Shown piece by piece: positions 41,964 through 51,280 of a stretch of DNA of 64,000 bases (position 1 is the first letter of the stretch; every line of letters starts with the position of its first letter). A program made the position numbers and the translations under genes. Under the pieces are notes generated by a model. That model had not been told where the DNA came from. It saw only the letters and a program-made list of their open reading frames with translations, and searched no databases. The DNA lies in NCBI RefSeq assembly GCF_015644665.1, contig NZ_JADOBQ010000001.1:930001-994000 (forward strand), in the 5' to 3' direction. This stretch comes from Roseobacter sp. MH60115 (GTDB taxonomy: Bacteria > Pseudomonadota > Alphaproteobacteria > Rhodobacterales > Rhodobacteraceae).

Positions 41964-42662
41964 TCAGGCGCTCTTTTGGTTGTGCTTGCGCCCCACCCAT
42001 TCCTTGGCGGTTTCCACCGCGACGGCGGCATCGCGGCAGTAGGCGTCGGCACCGATGGCCTTGCCGAACTCTTCATTCAATGGCGCACCACCCACCAACA
42101 CAATATAGTCATCGCGGATGCCCTGTTCCACCATCGTGTCGATCACGACCTTCATGTAGGGCATCGTGGTGGTCAGCAATGCGGACATGCCCAGAATATC
42201 CGGGCCTTCCTTTTCCATGGCTTCCAGATAGGCTTCCACGGCGTTGTTGATCCCCAGATCGACCACCTCGAACCCGGCGCCTTCCATCATCATGCCGACG
42301 AGGTTCTTGCCGATGTCGTGGATGTCGCCCTTAACCGTGCCGATGACCATCTTGCCCACGCGGGGGGCGCCGGTTTCGGCCAGCAGGGGTTTGAGGATGG
42401 CCATGCCGCCCTTCATCGCGTTCGCCGCCAGCAGCACTTCGGGCACGAAGAGGATACCGTCGCGGAAATCATGGCCCACGATGGTCATGCCGCCGACCAG
42501 CGCCTTGGTCAGGATATCATAGGGCTGCCATCCGCGTTCCAGCAGGATGTTCACGGCTTCTTCAATCTCTTCCTTGAGACCGTCGTAGAGGTCGTCGAAC
42601 ATCTGTTGGACGAGCTCTTCGTCGTCCAGTTCCGCGAGGATGATTTCGTCTTCGTCCGACAT
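41964..42662 (-). CDS. Corrinoid (B12)-binding protein, methionine synthase module
   Basis: 232 residues from ATG 42662 behind AGGAAGTGCC; a GTG six bases earlier opens the frame. The N-terminal helical cap (MTIVGHDFRDGILFVPEVLLAANAMKGG) precedes the B12 domain with GTVKGDIHDIGKN, whose H115 is the lower cobalt ligand, then VVDLGINNAVEAYLE and GMSALLTTTMPYMK. This is the MtbC/MetH cobalamin-binding module without methyltransferase parts. It is followed by the DUF1638, YbjQ and small membrane protein genes. A separate homocysteine methyltransferase lies at 47881-48912, so it probably forms part of a split methionine synthase. Confidence 0.93.
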   Translation of the reverse strand: MSDEDEIILAELDDEELVQQMFDDLYDGLKEEIEEAVNILLERGWQPYDILTKALVGGMTIVGHDFRDGILFVPEVLLAANAMKGGMAILKPLLAETGAPRVGKMVIGTVKGDIHDIGKNLVGMMMEGAGFEVVDLGINNAVEAYLEAMEKEGPDILGMSALLTTTMPYMKVVIDTMVEQGIRDDYIVLVGGAPLNEEFGKAIGADAYCRDAAVAVETAKEWVGRKHNQKSA

Positions 42663-42874
42663 TGGCACTTCCTAATGCGTCGCAAGAGCTGCGGTTATGA
42701 TCTTTCGCCTTTTGTGACAGATCGGTTTACACCGACTGTCCAGATTACGACACGCAGGTAACGGTGTGCGACTCTGTGACGCGAAATTTACCGCGCAAAC
42801 AGAGCCCTGCACAAGCGTCCTGATGCCGGACGCGTCCGAATTCTTTTCATAAAGATATAGTGGTTAAGCGCGGG

Positions 42875-45800
42875 TTACTCCGCCGCGTGCACCAGGTTGA
42901 GCGCTGGTTGCGGGTCGGCGTCGCGCATTTTCTTGCGGTCTCGCCGCGCATAGAGCAGCGCGAACATAGGCGGCGTGAAATAGAACGACACCACGGTGGA
43001 GAGCAGCACGCCGCCCGCGACGGACATCGCGAAAGGTGGCCAGAAGCCACCGCCTGCGAGGATCAGCGGCAGGAAACCCCCGAAGGTGGTGATCGTCGTG
43101 CTGATGATATGGCGGCTGGAGCCCATGAGGACCCTGACCATGGCATCCACATCGCCCGCACGCGCGCCGGGATCGTCCCGCAGCCCGGTCATGATGATGA
43201 TGGCCGCGTTGATCGACACGCCGATGGACCCGATGACCCCGATGATCGCGTTGATGCCAAAGGGGTATTGGAACACGGCCAGTGCCAGGATGCTGAGCCC
43301 GGCAGAGAGGACGCTGACCACCAGGGCGATGGCCGAGAGGCGGAAGGAGTTGAAGGTCATCACGATGGCGGCGATGGAGAGGGTCACGATCAGCCCCAGT
43401 GAGGCCAGCAGGTTGCCCATGGTTTCGGCCCGTGCATCGCTGTCACCGCCGATCTCCAGCCGGTATCCGGCGGGCAGGGTAAAGCCTTCGGCCTCCAGCG
43501 CCGCCTGCACCTGCACCAGCGCTTCTTCGGGCAGAACATCGCGCAGGATGAAGGCCTGGATGGTATTCACCCGTTCCGCGTTGCGGCGGGTGATGATCGG
43601 TTCGCTCGGGGTCAGCGCAATGTCAGCGATGGCAGAGAGCGGCACGCCCGGAAAGCTGCCGTTTTGCGACAGGGTGGCGGCGTTCGGCGGCAGGATTGTC
43701 ATATCGGCAATCGCCGTCAGGTCGCCGCGTGTGGCATCGCCAAAGCGGACGCGCACGGGCAGTTCTTCGGGGCCTTCGAGCAGGGAGCCGCCCGCGACCC
43801 CTTCCAGACCTGCCTCAAGCTGCCGGGATACATTGGCAAGCTCCAGACCCAGCTGGCGGGCCTTGGCCTCGTCCACATCGATGCTGACCTCCGGCGCACC
43901 GGTGGTCACGGTGCCCCGGGCAAGGGTGACCATATCCACATCCGCCACGATCCGCCGCATCTCGGCGCCGATTTCGCGCAAACGGTCCAGATCAGGGCCG
44001 ACGATCCGCAATTCAACGGGGGCATCCACGGGTGGGCCCTGAACCAGCCCACGCACCAGCACCTGTGCTTCGGGCGCGGTCCTGTCGATACTACGTTCCA
44101 GCCGGGCGATCAGGGCCTCAGTCGCCTCGGGCGAGGTGGTGGTCACAAGGGCTTCGGCAAAGCGTGCGGCGTTATCGCGCCCGCCAGCCATGTTGTAGTA
44201 GAAGGCGGGGGCGGATTTCCCGATGACCCAGGAGACCTGCCGGGTTTCGGGCGCGTCCCGCAGCAGGGCATCAAGGCGATCCACCACCTGCTCGGTCTGG
44301 CCGATGGCGGCACCGGGGCGCAGGTCCACTTCGATGTGGAATTGATCGCGGTCCACGCCGGGGAAGAACTGTGCCGTCAGCAGCGGCATGGACATGAAGC
44401 CCAGCACCGGCAGCACGAGGGCAAAAGCGACGGAGCGAACGGGGTTGCGCACCGCCCACCGCAGGGTTGCGGCAAAGGTATTGGAGAGCGCGGGGATTTT
44501 CAGGCCGGAGGACAGCAGGCTGCCTTTTTCGGCAGCGGGCATGGCCCATCCGGCAATGGCGGGGGTGAGGGTCACCGCGACGACGAAGGACCACAGCAGC
44601 ATGGTGACAACGGCAATGGCGATGGAGCCGACAAAGTCTCCGGCGGGGCCGGGCAGCAGGATCATCGGGGTGAAGGACAGCGCCGTTGTGACGGTCGAGG
44701 CAAAGAGCGGCGCAAAAAGACGGCGCACCGCGCCGCGCACGGCATCGATGCGTTTCATACCTTTGGCAATGCGCTGGCCCACCTCATCGGTCATCACAAT
44801 GCCCGCGTCCACCAGCAGACCCAGCGCCACGATCAACCCGGTGACCGACATCTGGTGAATGGCCAGACCGATCACGTTCATCGTGGCCAGCGTGGCCAGC
44901 GACACCAGCGGCAGGATCAGCGCCACGATCAGCGCGGCGCGCACGCCCATGGTGATCAGCAGCACGCCCACCACCAGCGCGACCCCGATGGCCATATTAC
45001 CGCCCACCTCGGCAAGACGGTCGGCTGTATAGCGGCTCTGATCAAAGATCAGTTCGGCGGTGATGCTGTCGGGCACGTCTTGCTGGAAGGCCTCCAAAGC
45101 GCTGACAACCCGCGCCATCCAGACGTCGACCTGCAACCCGTCTTCGAGCTTGGCGGCGACCAGAACGGCGGGCGCGCCATTGTGCAGCGCCTGTTCGGCC
45201 AGCGGCAGGCGGGGGCCCCGGCTGATCTCCGCGATATCGGCCACGCGCGTCACCTGACCACCCGGGCCTTCGCGCACAATCATCTCGCGCACCCGGTCAA
45301 GCGCGGTAATGTCGCCCTCGATGTCGATGATCAGCTCGTTGTCGAGGCTGCGCAGGCGGCCCGCCTGGCCCTTGCTGTCGGCCCGTGTGATCGCGGCGGA
45401 CACATCGTCGGCGCTTAGTCCGAGGGCCGCGGATTTCACCGGATCGAGGGTGACCAGCACTTCTTCTTCCGGGGCGCCGAAGGTTTCGACCTGTTTCGTG
45501 CCGGAGGTGCTGCGCAGCGCATCGGCCAAGGTCTCCGCATAGCGGCCCATGATGGTCAGGGGCACATCTGCGTGGTCGGCGGAGAGGGCGATGATGGCCC
45601 CATATGTGCCCGCACCGTCTGAGGAAAACTCCGGGGTTAGAACGCCTTGCGGGAACTCGGCTTCGGCATCGCCGAGCGCATCCCGGATTTCCGACCACAC
45701 CTGTTCGATCTGGTCATCCGCCAGCGTGTCCAGCAGATCGACCTGCACAATGGAGATGCCGGTGGCGGAGGTGGAGTTGATCTCGTCCACCTCCGGGATT

Positions 45801-46012
45801 TCGCGCAGCTCATCCTCGATTTCCGCAGTGACGAGGGTTTCGACACGGGCCGGATCCGCGCCGGGGTAGGCGGTGGTGATCGTGGCAAAGAGGTTGGTGA
45901 TGGTCGGGTCTTCCTGCCGCCCGATCGCCAGCAGCGCCGACAGACCGGCCGCGATGATCACCAGAAGGGCGAGGGCGACAACACGGGGTTCGCGAAAGGT
46001 GAGCGTTTCCAT
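42875..46012 (-). CDS. RND efflux transporter permease (HAE-like)
   Basis: 1045 residues, 12 predicted helices, two large periplasmic loops. The usual starts are present: REPRVVALALLVIIAAG, TTAYPGADPARVETLVT, EEEVLVTLDPVKSAALG. In helix 4 the motif is GLLVDAGIVMTDEV, where AcrB has two adjacent Asp; only one remains. In helix 10 (IGSIGVSINAAIIIMTGL) the Lys of AcrB is an Asn. The coupling ion or mechanism may thus differ. The gene follows its adaptor by a stop-start overlap and is divergent from the TetR gene. Confidence 0.93.
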   Translation of the reverse strand: METLTFREPRVVALALLVIIAAGLSALLAIGRQEDPTITNLFATITTAYPGADPARVETLVTAEIEDELREIPEVDEINSTSATGISIVQVDLLDTLADDQIEQVWSEIRDALGDAEAEFPQGVLTPEFSSDGAGTYGAIIALSADHADVPLTIMGRYAETLADALRSTSGTKQVETFGAPEEEVLVTLDPVKSAALGLSADDVSAAITRADSKGQAGRLRSLDNELIIDIEGDITALDRVREMIVREGPGGQVTRVADIAEISRGPRLPLAEQALHNGAPAVLVAAKLEDGLQVDVWMARVVSALEAFQQDVPDSITAELIFDQSRYTADRLAEVGGNMAIGVALVVGVLLITMGVRAALIVALILPLVSLATLATMNVIGLAIHQMSVTGLIVALGLLVDAGIVMTDEVGQRIAKGMKRIDAVRGAVRRLFAPLFASTVTTALSFTPMILLPGPAGDFVGSIAIAVVTMLLWSFVVAVTLTPAIAGWAMPAAEKGSLLSSGLKIPALSNTFAATLRWAVRNPVRSVAFALVLPVLGFMSMPLLTAQFFPGVDRDQFHIEVDLRPGAAIGQTEQVVDRLDALLRDAPETRQVSWVIGKSAPAFYYNMAGGRDNAARFAEALVTTTSPEATEALIARLERSIDRTAPEAQVLVRGLVQGPPVDAPVELRIVGPDLDRLREIGAEMRRIVADVDMVTLARGTVTTGAPEVSIDVDEAKARQLGLELANVSRQLEAGLEGVAGGSLLEGPEELPVRVRFGDATRGDLTAIADMTILPPNAATLSQNGSFPGVPLSAIADIALTPSEPIITRRNAERVNTIQAFILRDVLPEEALVQVQAALEAEGFTLPAGYRLEIGGDSDARAETMGNLLASLGLIVTLSIAAIVMTFNSFRLSAIALVVSVLSAGLSILALAVFQYPFGINAIIGVIGSIGVSINAAIIIMTGLRDDPGARAGDVDAMVRVLMGSSRHIISTTITTFGGFLPLILAGGGFWPPFAMSVAGGVLLSTVVSFYFTPPMFALLYARRDRKKMRDADPQPALNLVHAAE

Positions 46013-47175
46013 CAGCCTGCCTCGCCGGCGATCTGGACGGTTTGGCCTTTGACCACGCGGTGCGGGCCATCGGTGACAAAGGCTGTGCCATCCTCGAAGG
46101 TGCCGCGCACATAGGCCCGCGCGCCATCAGAGAAGAGCACTTCAACCGCTTCGCTGCCGACCTGCGTCGTGCCGTCGGTCTTTGGCAGCGTCAACAGCCG
46201 CCAGAGGCCGCGCGGCGCATCCTGCAGCGCCGAGAGCGGCACCCAGGCGCCACGTTCGGCAACCTGCTGACGCAGCACCAGGGTGCCGGTGTCGCGCAGG
46301 GGGGGCAGATCGTCACCGGTGAAGTTCAGCAATACCGTGCGGGTGCGCGTGGCGCTGTCGAGTTCGGGCAGCACGGAATCGAGCGCCAGCGGGTATTTCT
46401 GCCCGTCAAAAAGGGCCTCGAATGCTGTGGCCTGCGACAGGGCCCCGACGATATCCGGGGTCAGACCCACGCGGAATTGTTGTCCGCCGGTTTCGACCAG
46501 CGACAGGATCGCCTGACCGGCCCCCACCGCGCCGCCGGTATCGACCATGCGTGCGGCAATGGTCGCCTCGAACGGCGCGCGCAGCTCGGATTTTTCCAGC
46601 TGCAGGGTCACGGAGACAAGACTTGCGTCAATTTCGGCGATGCGGGCCTCAAGCTCCGCCAGTTGCAGCGCCACATTGTCCACCGCCTGGGCGGAGGCAA
46701 AACCGCGTTCGCGCAGTTCCGTTTGACGGTTCGTGGTGCGCCGGGCCAGTTCGGCCTGTGCCTCCAGCGCGCGCCGGGCGGCCCGGAGCCGGGTTTGTTC
46801 CGCCTCAACCAGCCGCGTGTCCAGACGGGCAACCACGGTGCCGGGCGATACCCTGTCGCCCTCATCCACGGCCAGCAGGGCAACGGTGCCGCCCTGTTCA
46901 AAGGCCATGGTGGTGCGTTGGCCTGCCTCGATCTGACCGGGGAAATGGCGCGCGACACTGTAGCCGTCTTCCAGCTTCAGACGCGCCGTCTGCACCTGCA
47001 TGGGCGCTGTTGCCTCGGGCGGTGTGACAGCGGATGCACGATCCGCCAGCATGCCCTGGCCCAGCACCATGAGGCCAATTGCGAGGCCGATCAGCAAAAG
47101 CGTGAAGACGAGGGTGATCCCGTGACGTAGAATGCGGCGCCAGACAGGTTTTTGCGATACGGTGGTCACGGTCAT
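46012..47175 (-). CDS. RND periplasmic adaptor (membrane fusion protein)
   Basis: 387 residues, ATG 47175 with GAGGA six bases upstream. An N-terminal membrane anchor (ILRHGITLVFTLLLIGLAIGL, about 13-35) is followed by the lipoyl/hairpin/beta-barrel order: FPGQIEAGQRTTMAFEQGG, EGDRVSPGTVVARLDTRLVEAE, a helical hairpin (ARRALEAQAELARRTTNRQ), LRAPFEATIAARMVDTGGAV and the barrel (TRTRTVLLNFTGDDLPPL). It joins the RND permease encoded next to an outer-membrane channel not found in this window. A TetR gene lies divergently upstream. Confidence 0.94.
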   Translation of the reverse strand: MTVTTVSQKPVWRRILRHGITLVFTLLLIGLAIGLMVLGQGMLADRASAVTPPEATAPMQVQTARLKLEDGYSVARHFPGQIEAGQRTTMAFEQGGTVALLAVDEGDRVSPGTVVARLDTRLVEAEQTRLRAARRALEAQAELARRTTNRQTELRERGFASAQAVDNVALQLAELEARIAEIDASLVSVTLQLEKSELRAPFEATIAARMVDTGGAVGAGQAILSLVETGGQQFRVGLTPDIVGALSQATAFEALFDGQKYPLALDSVLPELDSATRTRTVLLNFTGDDLPPLRDTGTLVLRQQVAERGAWVPLSALQDAPRGLWRLLTLPKTDGTTQVGSEAVEVLFSDGARAYVRGTFEDGTAFVTDGPHRVVKGQTVQIAGEAG

Positions 47176-47195
47176 GCGATGTCCTCACTTGCGAA

Positions 47196-47210
47196 GTAAG
47201 TATCGCTTAC
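47196..47210. promoter_or_regulatory. Inverted repeat, candidate TetR operator
   Basis: GTAAG, five bases, CTTAC, in the 79-bp gap between the divergent adaptor and TetR genes. The site lies about 20 bp from the adaptor start. This is the usual place for a TetR-type repressor to block efflux gene transcription and its own; the assignment is inferred from position and symmetry. Confidence 0.6.
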
Positions 47211-47254
47211 ATATGTTATAGGCTCTAACTTTATCAAGCGCAAAGGAGCGTTTT

Positions 47255-47884
47255 TTGTCAGATTCTCACGACACACTGCCGGATCAGCGCACGACATATC
47301 ACCACGGCGACCTGCGCGAGCAGTTGCTGGCCGTGGTGCGCGATCTGGTGGAAGTGCATGGTCCGGAAGGATTTTCTGTCGCCGAGGCCGCGCGGCGGGC
47401 CGGGGTCAGCACCGCGGCCCCCTACAAGCATTTCAAGGATCGGACCGATCTGCTCAATGCGCTGGTTTCCGACGCGATGGACCGGCTGGCGGTGCAGATG
47501 GCCCGGGGACGGGACCAATATGCGGTCGGAACCTACGAGGCGGTTGCGGGAATCGGTCAGGCCTATATCGACTTTGCCAAGGCGGAACCGGGGATCTTCC
47601 GGCTGATGTTCAGCCTGACCGAAGGGCATGAGGACGACGATTGTATTCAGCGCAAGGGGCAGGACTGCCGCGAGATCGTGGAAACAGCCTGTGGTGCGTG
47701 CCTGGGAGAGGGCGCCTCGGAACAGGCAGCGGTGCTGTCAGCCTATATTCTGTGGACCAGCGTGCATGGTCACGCGTTCCTCAGCATCGACAAGAAGAAC
47801 ATCGATGAAGCACAGAGCCTGGACGACTGGGATTTCCTGATGGCTGTTACAAGCGCGGTGCTGGACGCCTCGGCGCGCCCCTAA
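47255..47884 (+). CDS. TetR/AcrR-family regulator of the efflux genes
   Basis: 209 residues from TTG 47255, seven bases after AAAGGAG; no other start fits the N-terminus. The DNA-binding domain reads HHGDLREQLLAVVRDLVEVH...FSVAEAARRAGVSTAAPYKHFKDRTDLLNAL. The C-terminal ligand domain is of the WHG (TetR_C_13-like) type: AKAEPGIFRLMFSL and LSAYILWTSVHGHAFL. It also has four Cys in an acidic region (DDCIQRKGQDCREI; ACGACLG). It is divergent from the RND genes and convergent with bmt by 4 bp overlap. Confidence 0.93.
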   Translation: MSDSHDTLPDQRTTYHHGDLREQLLAVVRDLVEVHGPEGFSVAEAARRAGVSTAAPYKHFKDRTDLLNALVSDAMDRLAVQMARGRDQYAVGTYEAVAGIGQAYIDFAKAEPGIFRLMFSLTEGHEDDDCIQRKGQDCREIVETACGACLGEGASEQAAVLSAYILWTSVHGHAFLSIDKKNIDEAQSLDDWDFLMAVTSAVLDASARP

Positions 47885-48912
47885 CTGGCGGAGCTTGCGG
47901 CGCGGCGGCGGCGAGACGTGCGGCGCGCCGGGGCTTCATCGTCACCGGTGCCATCGCTTTGCGAGGAAAAAGCCCCCAGACGATCAACGATCTCTTCGAG
48001 TGCTGGCGGGTGATCCATCGTGCGGGTGTCGAGCGCCTCGCGCATGTGGCGCAGGTGGTCCGGCATGGTGCCGCAGCATCCGCCGATGATGCTGGCCCCG
48101 CAGGCCCGCGCCATCACTGCGTAATCGGCCATCAGCTCTGGCGTGCCATCGTAGTGGATATGTCCGTCAACGTATTTCGGAATACCGGCGTTCCCCTTGG
48201 CGATCACGGGACGTTCGGGACCTTGAGCGGCAAACCCGAGAATGGTGCGCAAAAGATCGGAGGCCCCGGTGCCGCAATTGGCGCCAAAGGCCAGTGGTGC
48301 GTGATCGCCCAGATCATCCACCATTTTCACCATATCCGCGCTGGTCAGGCCCATCATGGTGCGCCCGGCCGTGTCAAAACTCATGGTACCGGCCCAGTCG
48401 AGCCCGGCGAGGGCAAAGCCTTCGGCCGCGGCGCGGTATTCTTCCGGCGCGCTGATCGTTTCCAGCCAGCCGATATCGGCACCGCCGGACTTCAGCCCGT
48501 CTGCGGCCTCATGAAACATCTCGACGGCCAGCGCGTGGCTGAGCGTGCCCACAGGCTCCATGATTTCGCCGGTGGGCCCCACGGAGCCTGCGACAATCAC
48601 CGTGCGGCCTGCAGTGTCAGCCACCTCACGCCCGATTTCGGCGGAGACGCGGGCCAGCTCATGTGTGCGTTTTTCAGCGCCATGCAGTTTTAGACGGGAG
48701 GCATTGGCGCCAAAAGAATTGGTCAGGAAAAGATCGCTGCCCGCATCGACCGCGCCTTTGTAGAGCGTCCTGATCTTTTGTGGCTCATCCGTGTTCCAAA
48801 GCTCCGGCGCGTCGCCGGACATTAGGCCCATGTTGAAGAGATTGGTGCCCGTGGCGCCATCGGCCAGCAGGGTGCCTTTTTCGTGCAGCAGTTTCATCAT
48901 GGGATTGGTCAT
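47881..48912 (-). CDS. bmt: Homocysteine S-methyltransferase (methionine synthase/Bmt module)
   Basis: 343 residues. The zinc site is GANCGTG (C213) and GGCCG (C279, C280). The N-terminus LLADGATGTNLFNMGLMSGD and the NSFGANASRL segment belong to the BHMT/MetH N-terminal fold. There is no B12 or pterin domain. In Rhodobacterales such a protein is one part of a split methionine synthase working with a separate corrinoid protein (here at 41964-42662) and a pterin-binding part not in this window; a betaine methyltransferase role is also possible. The C-terminal 20 residues are Arg/Ser-rich. Upstream at 49022-49050 there is a 9-bp hairpin. Confidence 0.9.
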   Translation of the reverse strand: MTNPMMKLLHEKGTLLADGATGTNLFNMGLMSGDAPELWNTDEPQKIRTLYKGAVDAGSDLFLTNSFGANASRLKLHGAEKRTHELARVSAEIGREVADTAGRTVIVAGSVGPTGEIMEPVGTLSHALAVEMFHEAADGLKSGGADIGWLETISAPEEYRAAAEGFALAGLDWAGTMSFDTAGRTMMGLTSADMVKMVDDLGDHAPLAFGANCGTGASDLLRTILGFAAQGPERPVIAKGNAGIPKYVDGHIHYDGTPELMADYAVMARACGASIIGGCCGTMPDHLRHMREALDTRTMDHPPALEEIVDRLGAFSSQSDGTGDDEAPARRTSRRRRAASSAS

Positions 48913-49021
48913 GGCGCGCCTCGCGGATAGTCAGAGGCCTGCTGTGTCATGAACGCCATCTCAAGGCAAACTCATATTATTCATCTTGGTTATGAGGCTG
49001 CTAAGATGTCCGGGGTGGTTC

Positions 49022-49050
49022 CCTGACCGGGTGCTATGCCACCGGTCAGG
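49022..49050. other. Hairpin between DUF1476 and bmt genes
   Basis: CCTGACCGG (49022-49030) pairs perfectly with CCGGTCAGG (49042-49050). It lies between the DUF1476 gene end and the bmt start, both on the minus strand. No T run follows in the minus direction. It may end the DUF1476 transcript or act in the bmt leader; I see no known riboswitch consensus. Confidence 0.45.
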
Positions 49051-49071
49051 AATAAGGTGTTGAATTAAAAC

Positions 49072-49386
49072 TCAGATTTCCTGCATCAGCTGGGCTTTTG
49101 CCTCAGCCATCAGCTCGATCATTTTGGTACGGATCGTGGTTTCATCCGCCTTCGAGCCGAGATCGCCGGACACTTTGCGATAGACGTCTTCGTCACCGGC
49201 CTCTTCGAAATCGGATTTCACAACTTCCTTGGCGTATTCAGCGGCCTCGTCCCCGGATTTGCCCAGCAGCTCCGCCGCCCAGAGACCCAGCAGTTTGTTG
49301 CGCCTGGCTTCCGCCTTGAACTGCATTTCCGCGTCATGGGCATATTTGTTTTCAAAGGCATTTTCGCGCTCGTCGAATGTTGTCAT
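49072..49386 (-). CDS. DUF1476 protein, F1-ATPase inhibitor zeta subunit
   Basis: 104 residues from ATG 49386 behind AGGAGACCGG; the frame is open 22 codons further without an SD. The alphaproteobacterial zeta signature is present: FDERENAFENKYAHDAEMQF, KAEARRNKLLGLWAAELLG and the C-terminal TTIRTKMIELMAEAKAQL. Zeta binds F1-ATP synthase and blocks ATP hydrolysis in Paracoccus. It has no ATPase genes nearby, as is usual. Divergent from purC. Confidence 0.95.
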   Translation of the reverse strand: MTTFDERENAFENKYAHDAEMQFKAEARRNKLLGLWAAELLGKSGDEAAEYAKEVVKSDFEEAGDEDVYRKVSGDLGSKADETTIRTKMIELMAEAKAQLMQEI

Positions 49387-49541
49387 GGGCCGGTCTCCTG
49401 ATGAACGGGTTGGTGTTACGACAGATATGCGGGCTTGGCGCGCTTTGCGCAAGGGACGCTGGCTTGCAGCAACGCGGGGCTTCCACTAAGAGGGGCGCAA
49501 CGAGGTCGTGATTGTCGCGGCCCGCGGGGGAAAGGACGCCC

Positions 49542-50303
49542 ATGGCCCGGCGCAAGAAAATCTACGAAGGCAAAGCAAAAATTCTGTATGAAGGCCCGGA
49601 GCCCGGCACCATTGTGCAGTACTTCAAGGATGACGCCACCGCGTTCAATGCAGAGAAGAAAGCAGTGATCGAAGGCAAGGGCGTGCTCAACAACCGCCTG
49701 TCGGAGTTCTTCATGACTGGTTTGGGCCAGATCGGCGTGCCCAATCATTTCATCAAGCGGCTCAATATGCGCGAGCAGCTGGTGCGCAGTGTCGAGATCG
49801 TGCCGTTGGAAATCATCGTGCGCAACTATGCGGCAGGCACCATGTCGAAACGGCTGGGCATTGACGAAGGCACGCAGCTGCCGCGGCCGATTGTCGAATA
49901 TTGCTACAAGGACGATTCCCTGGGCGATCCGCTGGTGACCGAGGAGCATATCGCGGCCTTTGGCTGGGCCAGTCAGCAGGACATGGACGATATCCTGAGC
50001 CTGGCGCTGCGGGTGAATGATTTCCTGTCGGGGGTGATGATGGCCGTCGGCATTCGTCTGGTGGATTTCAAGATCGAGGTCGGTCGGGTTTTTGACGGTG
50101 ATTTCCAACGTCTGATCGTGGCGGATGAGATCAGCCCGGACAGTTGCCGTTTGTGGGACATCGAAACCGGTCAGAAGCTGGACAAGGATGTTTTCCGCCG
50201 GGATCTGGGCGATCTCAAGGATGCCTACACGGAAGTGGCGCGGCGGCTTGGGGTCATGCCGAAGAACGCGCAACCGATCACGAAGCCGACCCTAATCAAT
50301 TAG
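49542..50303 (+). CDS. purC: SAICAR synthetase (PurC)
   Basis: 253 residues from ATG 49542 (AAAGGACGCCC). The start [20 protein letters not shown], then [52 protein letters not shown] and [13 protein letters not shown] are all PurC marks. It ligates aspartate to CAIR. It leads the purC-purS-purQ group, the last two subunits of the FGAM synthase complex. Confidence 0.97.
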   Translation: MARRKKIYEGKAKILYEGPEPGTIVQYFKDDATAFNAEKKAVIEGKGVLNNRLSEFFMTGLGQIGVPNHFIKRLNMREQLVRSVEIVPLEIIVRNYAAGTMSKRLGIDEGTQLPRPIVEYCYKDDSLGDPLVTEEHIAAFGWASQQDMDDILSLALRVNDFLSGVMMAVGIRLVDFKIEVGRVFDGDFQRLIVADEISPDSCRLWDIETGQKLDKDVFRRDLGDLKDAYTEVARRLGVMPKNAQPITKPTLIN

Positions 50304-50344
50304 GCGTTGGATCTGCATATTTGAAGAACAATGAAGGGCAGACT

Positions 50345-50575
50345 ATGAAAGCGACCGTGCATATCATGCTGAAGAACGGCGTGCTGGACCCGCAGGGCGA
50401 GGCGGTGCGTCATGCGCTCGGGGCGTTGGGCTTTGATGGGGTTCAAGGGGTGCGCCAGGGCAAGGTGATCGAGCTTGATCTGGCGGATGGGGCAACGGAA
50501 GCGGATGTCACCGCGATGTGTGAAAAGCTGCTCGCCAATACGGTGATCGAATCCTATTCGGTGGAGATGGGCTGA
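50345..50575 (+). CDS. purS: FGAM synthase small subunit (PurS)
   Basis: 76 residues from ATG 50345, which follows a GGGCAGACT region; a longer overlapping frame begins in purC. Typical PurS sequence: [42 protein letters not shown] and [18 protein letters not shown]. PurS joins PurQ and PurL in the Bacillus-type complex that makes FGAM. Its stop overlaps the purQ start (TGATG). PurL is not in the window. Confidence 0.96.
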   Translation: MKATVHIMLKNGVLDPQGEAVRHALGALGFDGVQGVRQGKVIELDLADGATEADVTAMCEKLLANTVIESYSVEMG

Positions 50576-51243
50576 TGCATGCGGCGGTGATTGTCTTTCC
50601 GGGATCGAACTGTGACCGCGATCTGGCCGTGGCTTTCGAGGCGGCGGGCGCCAAGGTCAGCATGGTCTGGCATAAGGACAGCAGCCTGCCGCAGGGCGTT
50701 GATATCGTCGGTATTCCGGGTGGGTTTTCCTTTGGGGATTACCTGCGTTGTGGCGCTATTGCGGCCAATTCGCCGATTTGCCGGTCGGTGGCGGCCCATG
50801 CCGAGCGCGGAGGCTATGTGTTGGGCGTGTGCAACGGGTTCCAGGTCTTGACTGAGACTGGGTTGCTGCCGGGGGTTCTGTTGCGCAACGCGGGGTTGAA
50901 ATACATCTGCCAAGCCGTTGGGTTGAAAGTGGAAACGTCGCAGTCCGTTTATACGGAAGGCTACAATGCGGGCGATGTCATCGATATCCCGATCGCGCAT
51001 CATGATGGCAACTACTTTGCCGATGACGAGACAATTGCGCGGTTGCAGGGCGAGGACCGCGTTGCCTTTTCCTATACCAGCAACCCGAATGGCGCGCGGG
51101 CCGATATCGCGGGTATTCTGTCGGACAACCGGCGGGTGCTGGGCATGATGCCGCATCCGGAACGGGCCGCGGACGCAGGGCATGGCGGCACCGATGGGCA
51201 GGCGCTCTTCCGCGCATTGGCCGGAGCGCTTGTCAAAGCGTGA
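50575..51243 (+). CDS. purQ: FGAM synthase glutaminase subunit (PurQ)
   Basis: 222 residues. The class I glutamine amidotransferase marks are [33 protein letters not shown], the catalytic Cys C86 in [17 protein letters not shown] and the His-Glu pair in GMMPHPERA near the end. It supplies ammonia to PurL through PurS. The start overlaps the purS stop by one base. Confidence 0.97.
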   Translation: MHAAVIVFPGSNCDRDLAVAFEAAGAKVSMVWHKDSSLPQGVDIVGIPGGFSFGDYLRCGAIAANSPICRSVAAHAERGGYVLGVCNGFQVLTETGLLPGVLLRNAGLKYICQAVGLKVETSQSVYTEGYNAGDVIDIPIAHHDGNYFADDETIARLQGEDRVAFSYTSNPNGARADIAGILSDNRRVLGMMPHPERAADAGHGGTDGQALFRALAGALVKA

Positions 51244-51280
51244 CTTGAGCCGGTGTTGCGCTTTCGCGTAGTCTCGCTGC

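Noticed and set aside
42669-42874. Possible cobalamin or SAM riboswitch upstream of the corrinoid gene
   Set aside because: A hairpin exists, but no B12-box or SAM riboswitch consensus could be read in the 206 bp.
43664-45418. 584-codon plus-strand frame rich in Gly/His/Gln
   Set aside because: It is antisense to the RND permease gene, which has full family motifs; the composition is an artefact of high GC.
48913-49071. Methionine-related riboswitch before bmt
   Set aside because: Only a 9-bp hairpin is visible and no SAM-II, SAM-V or SAM/SAH consensus could be read.
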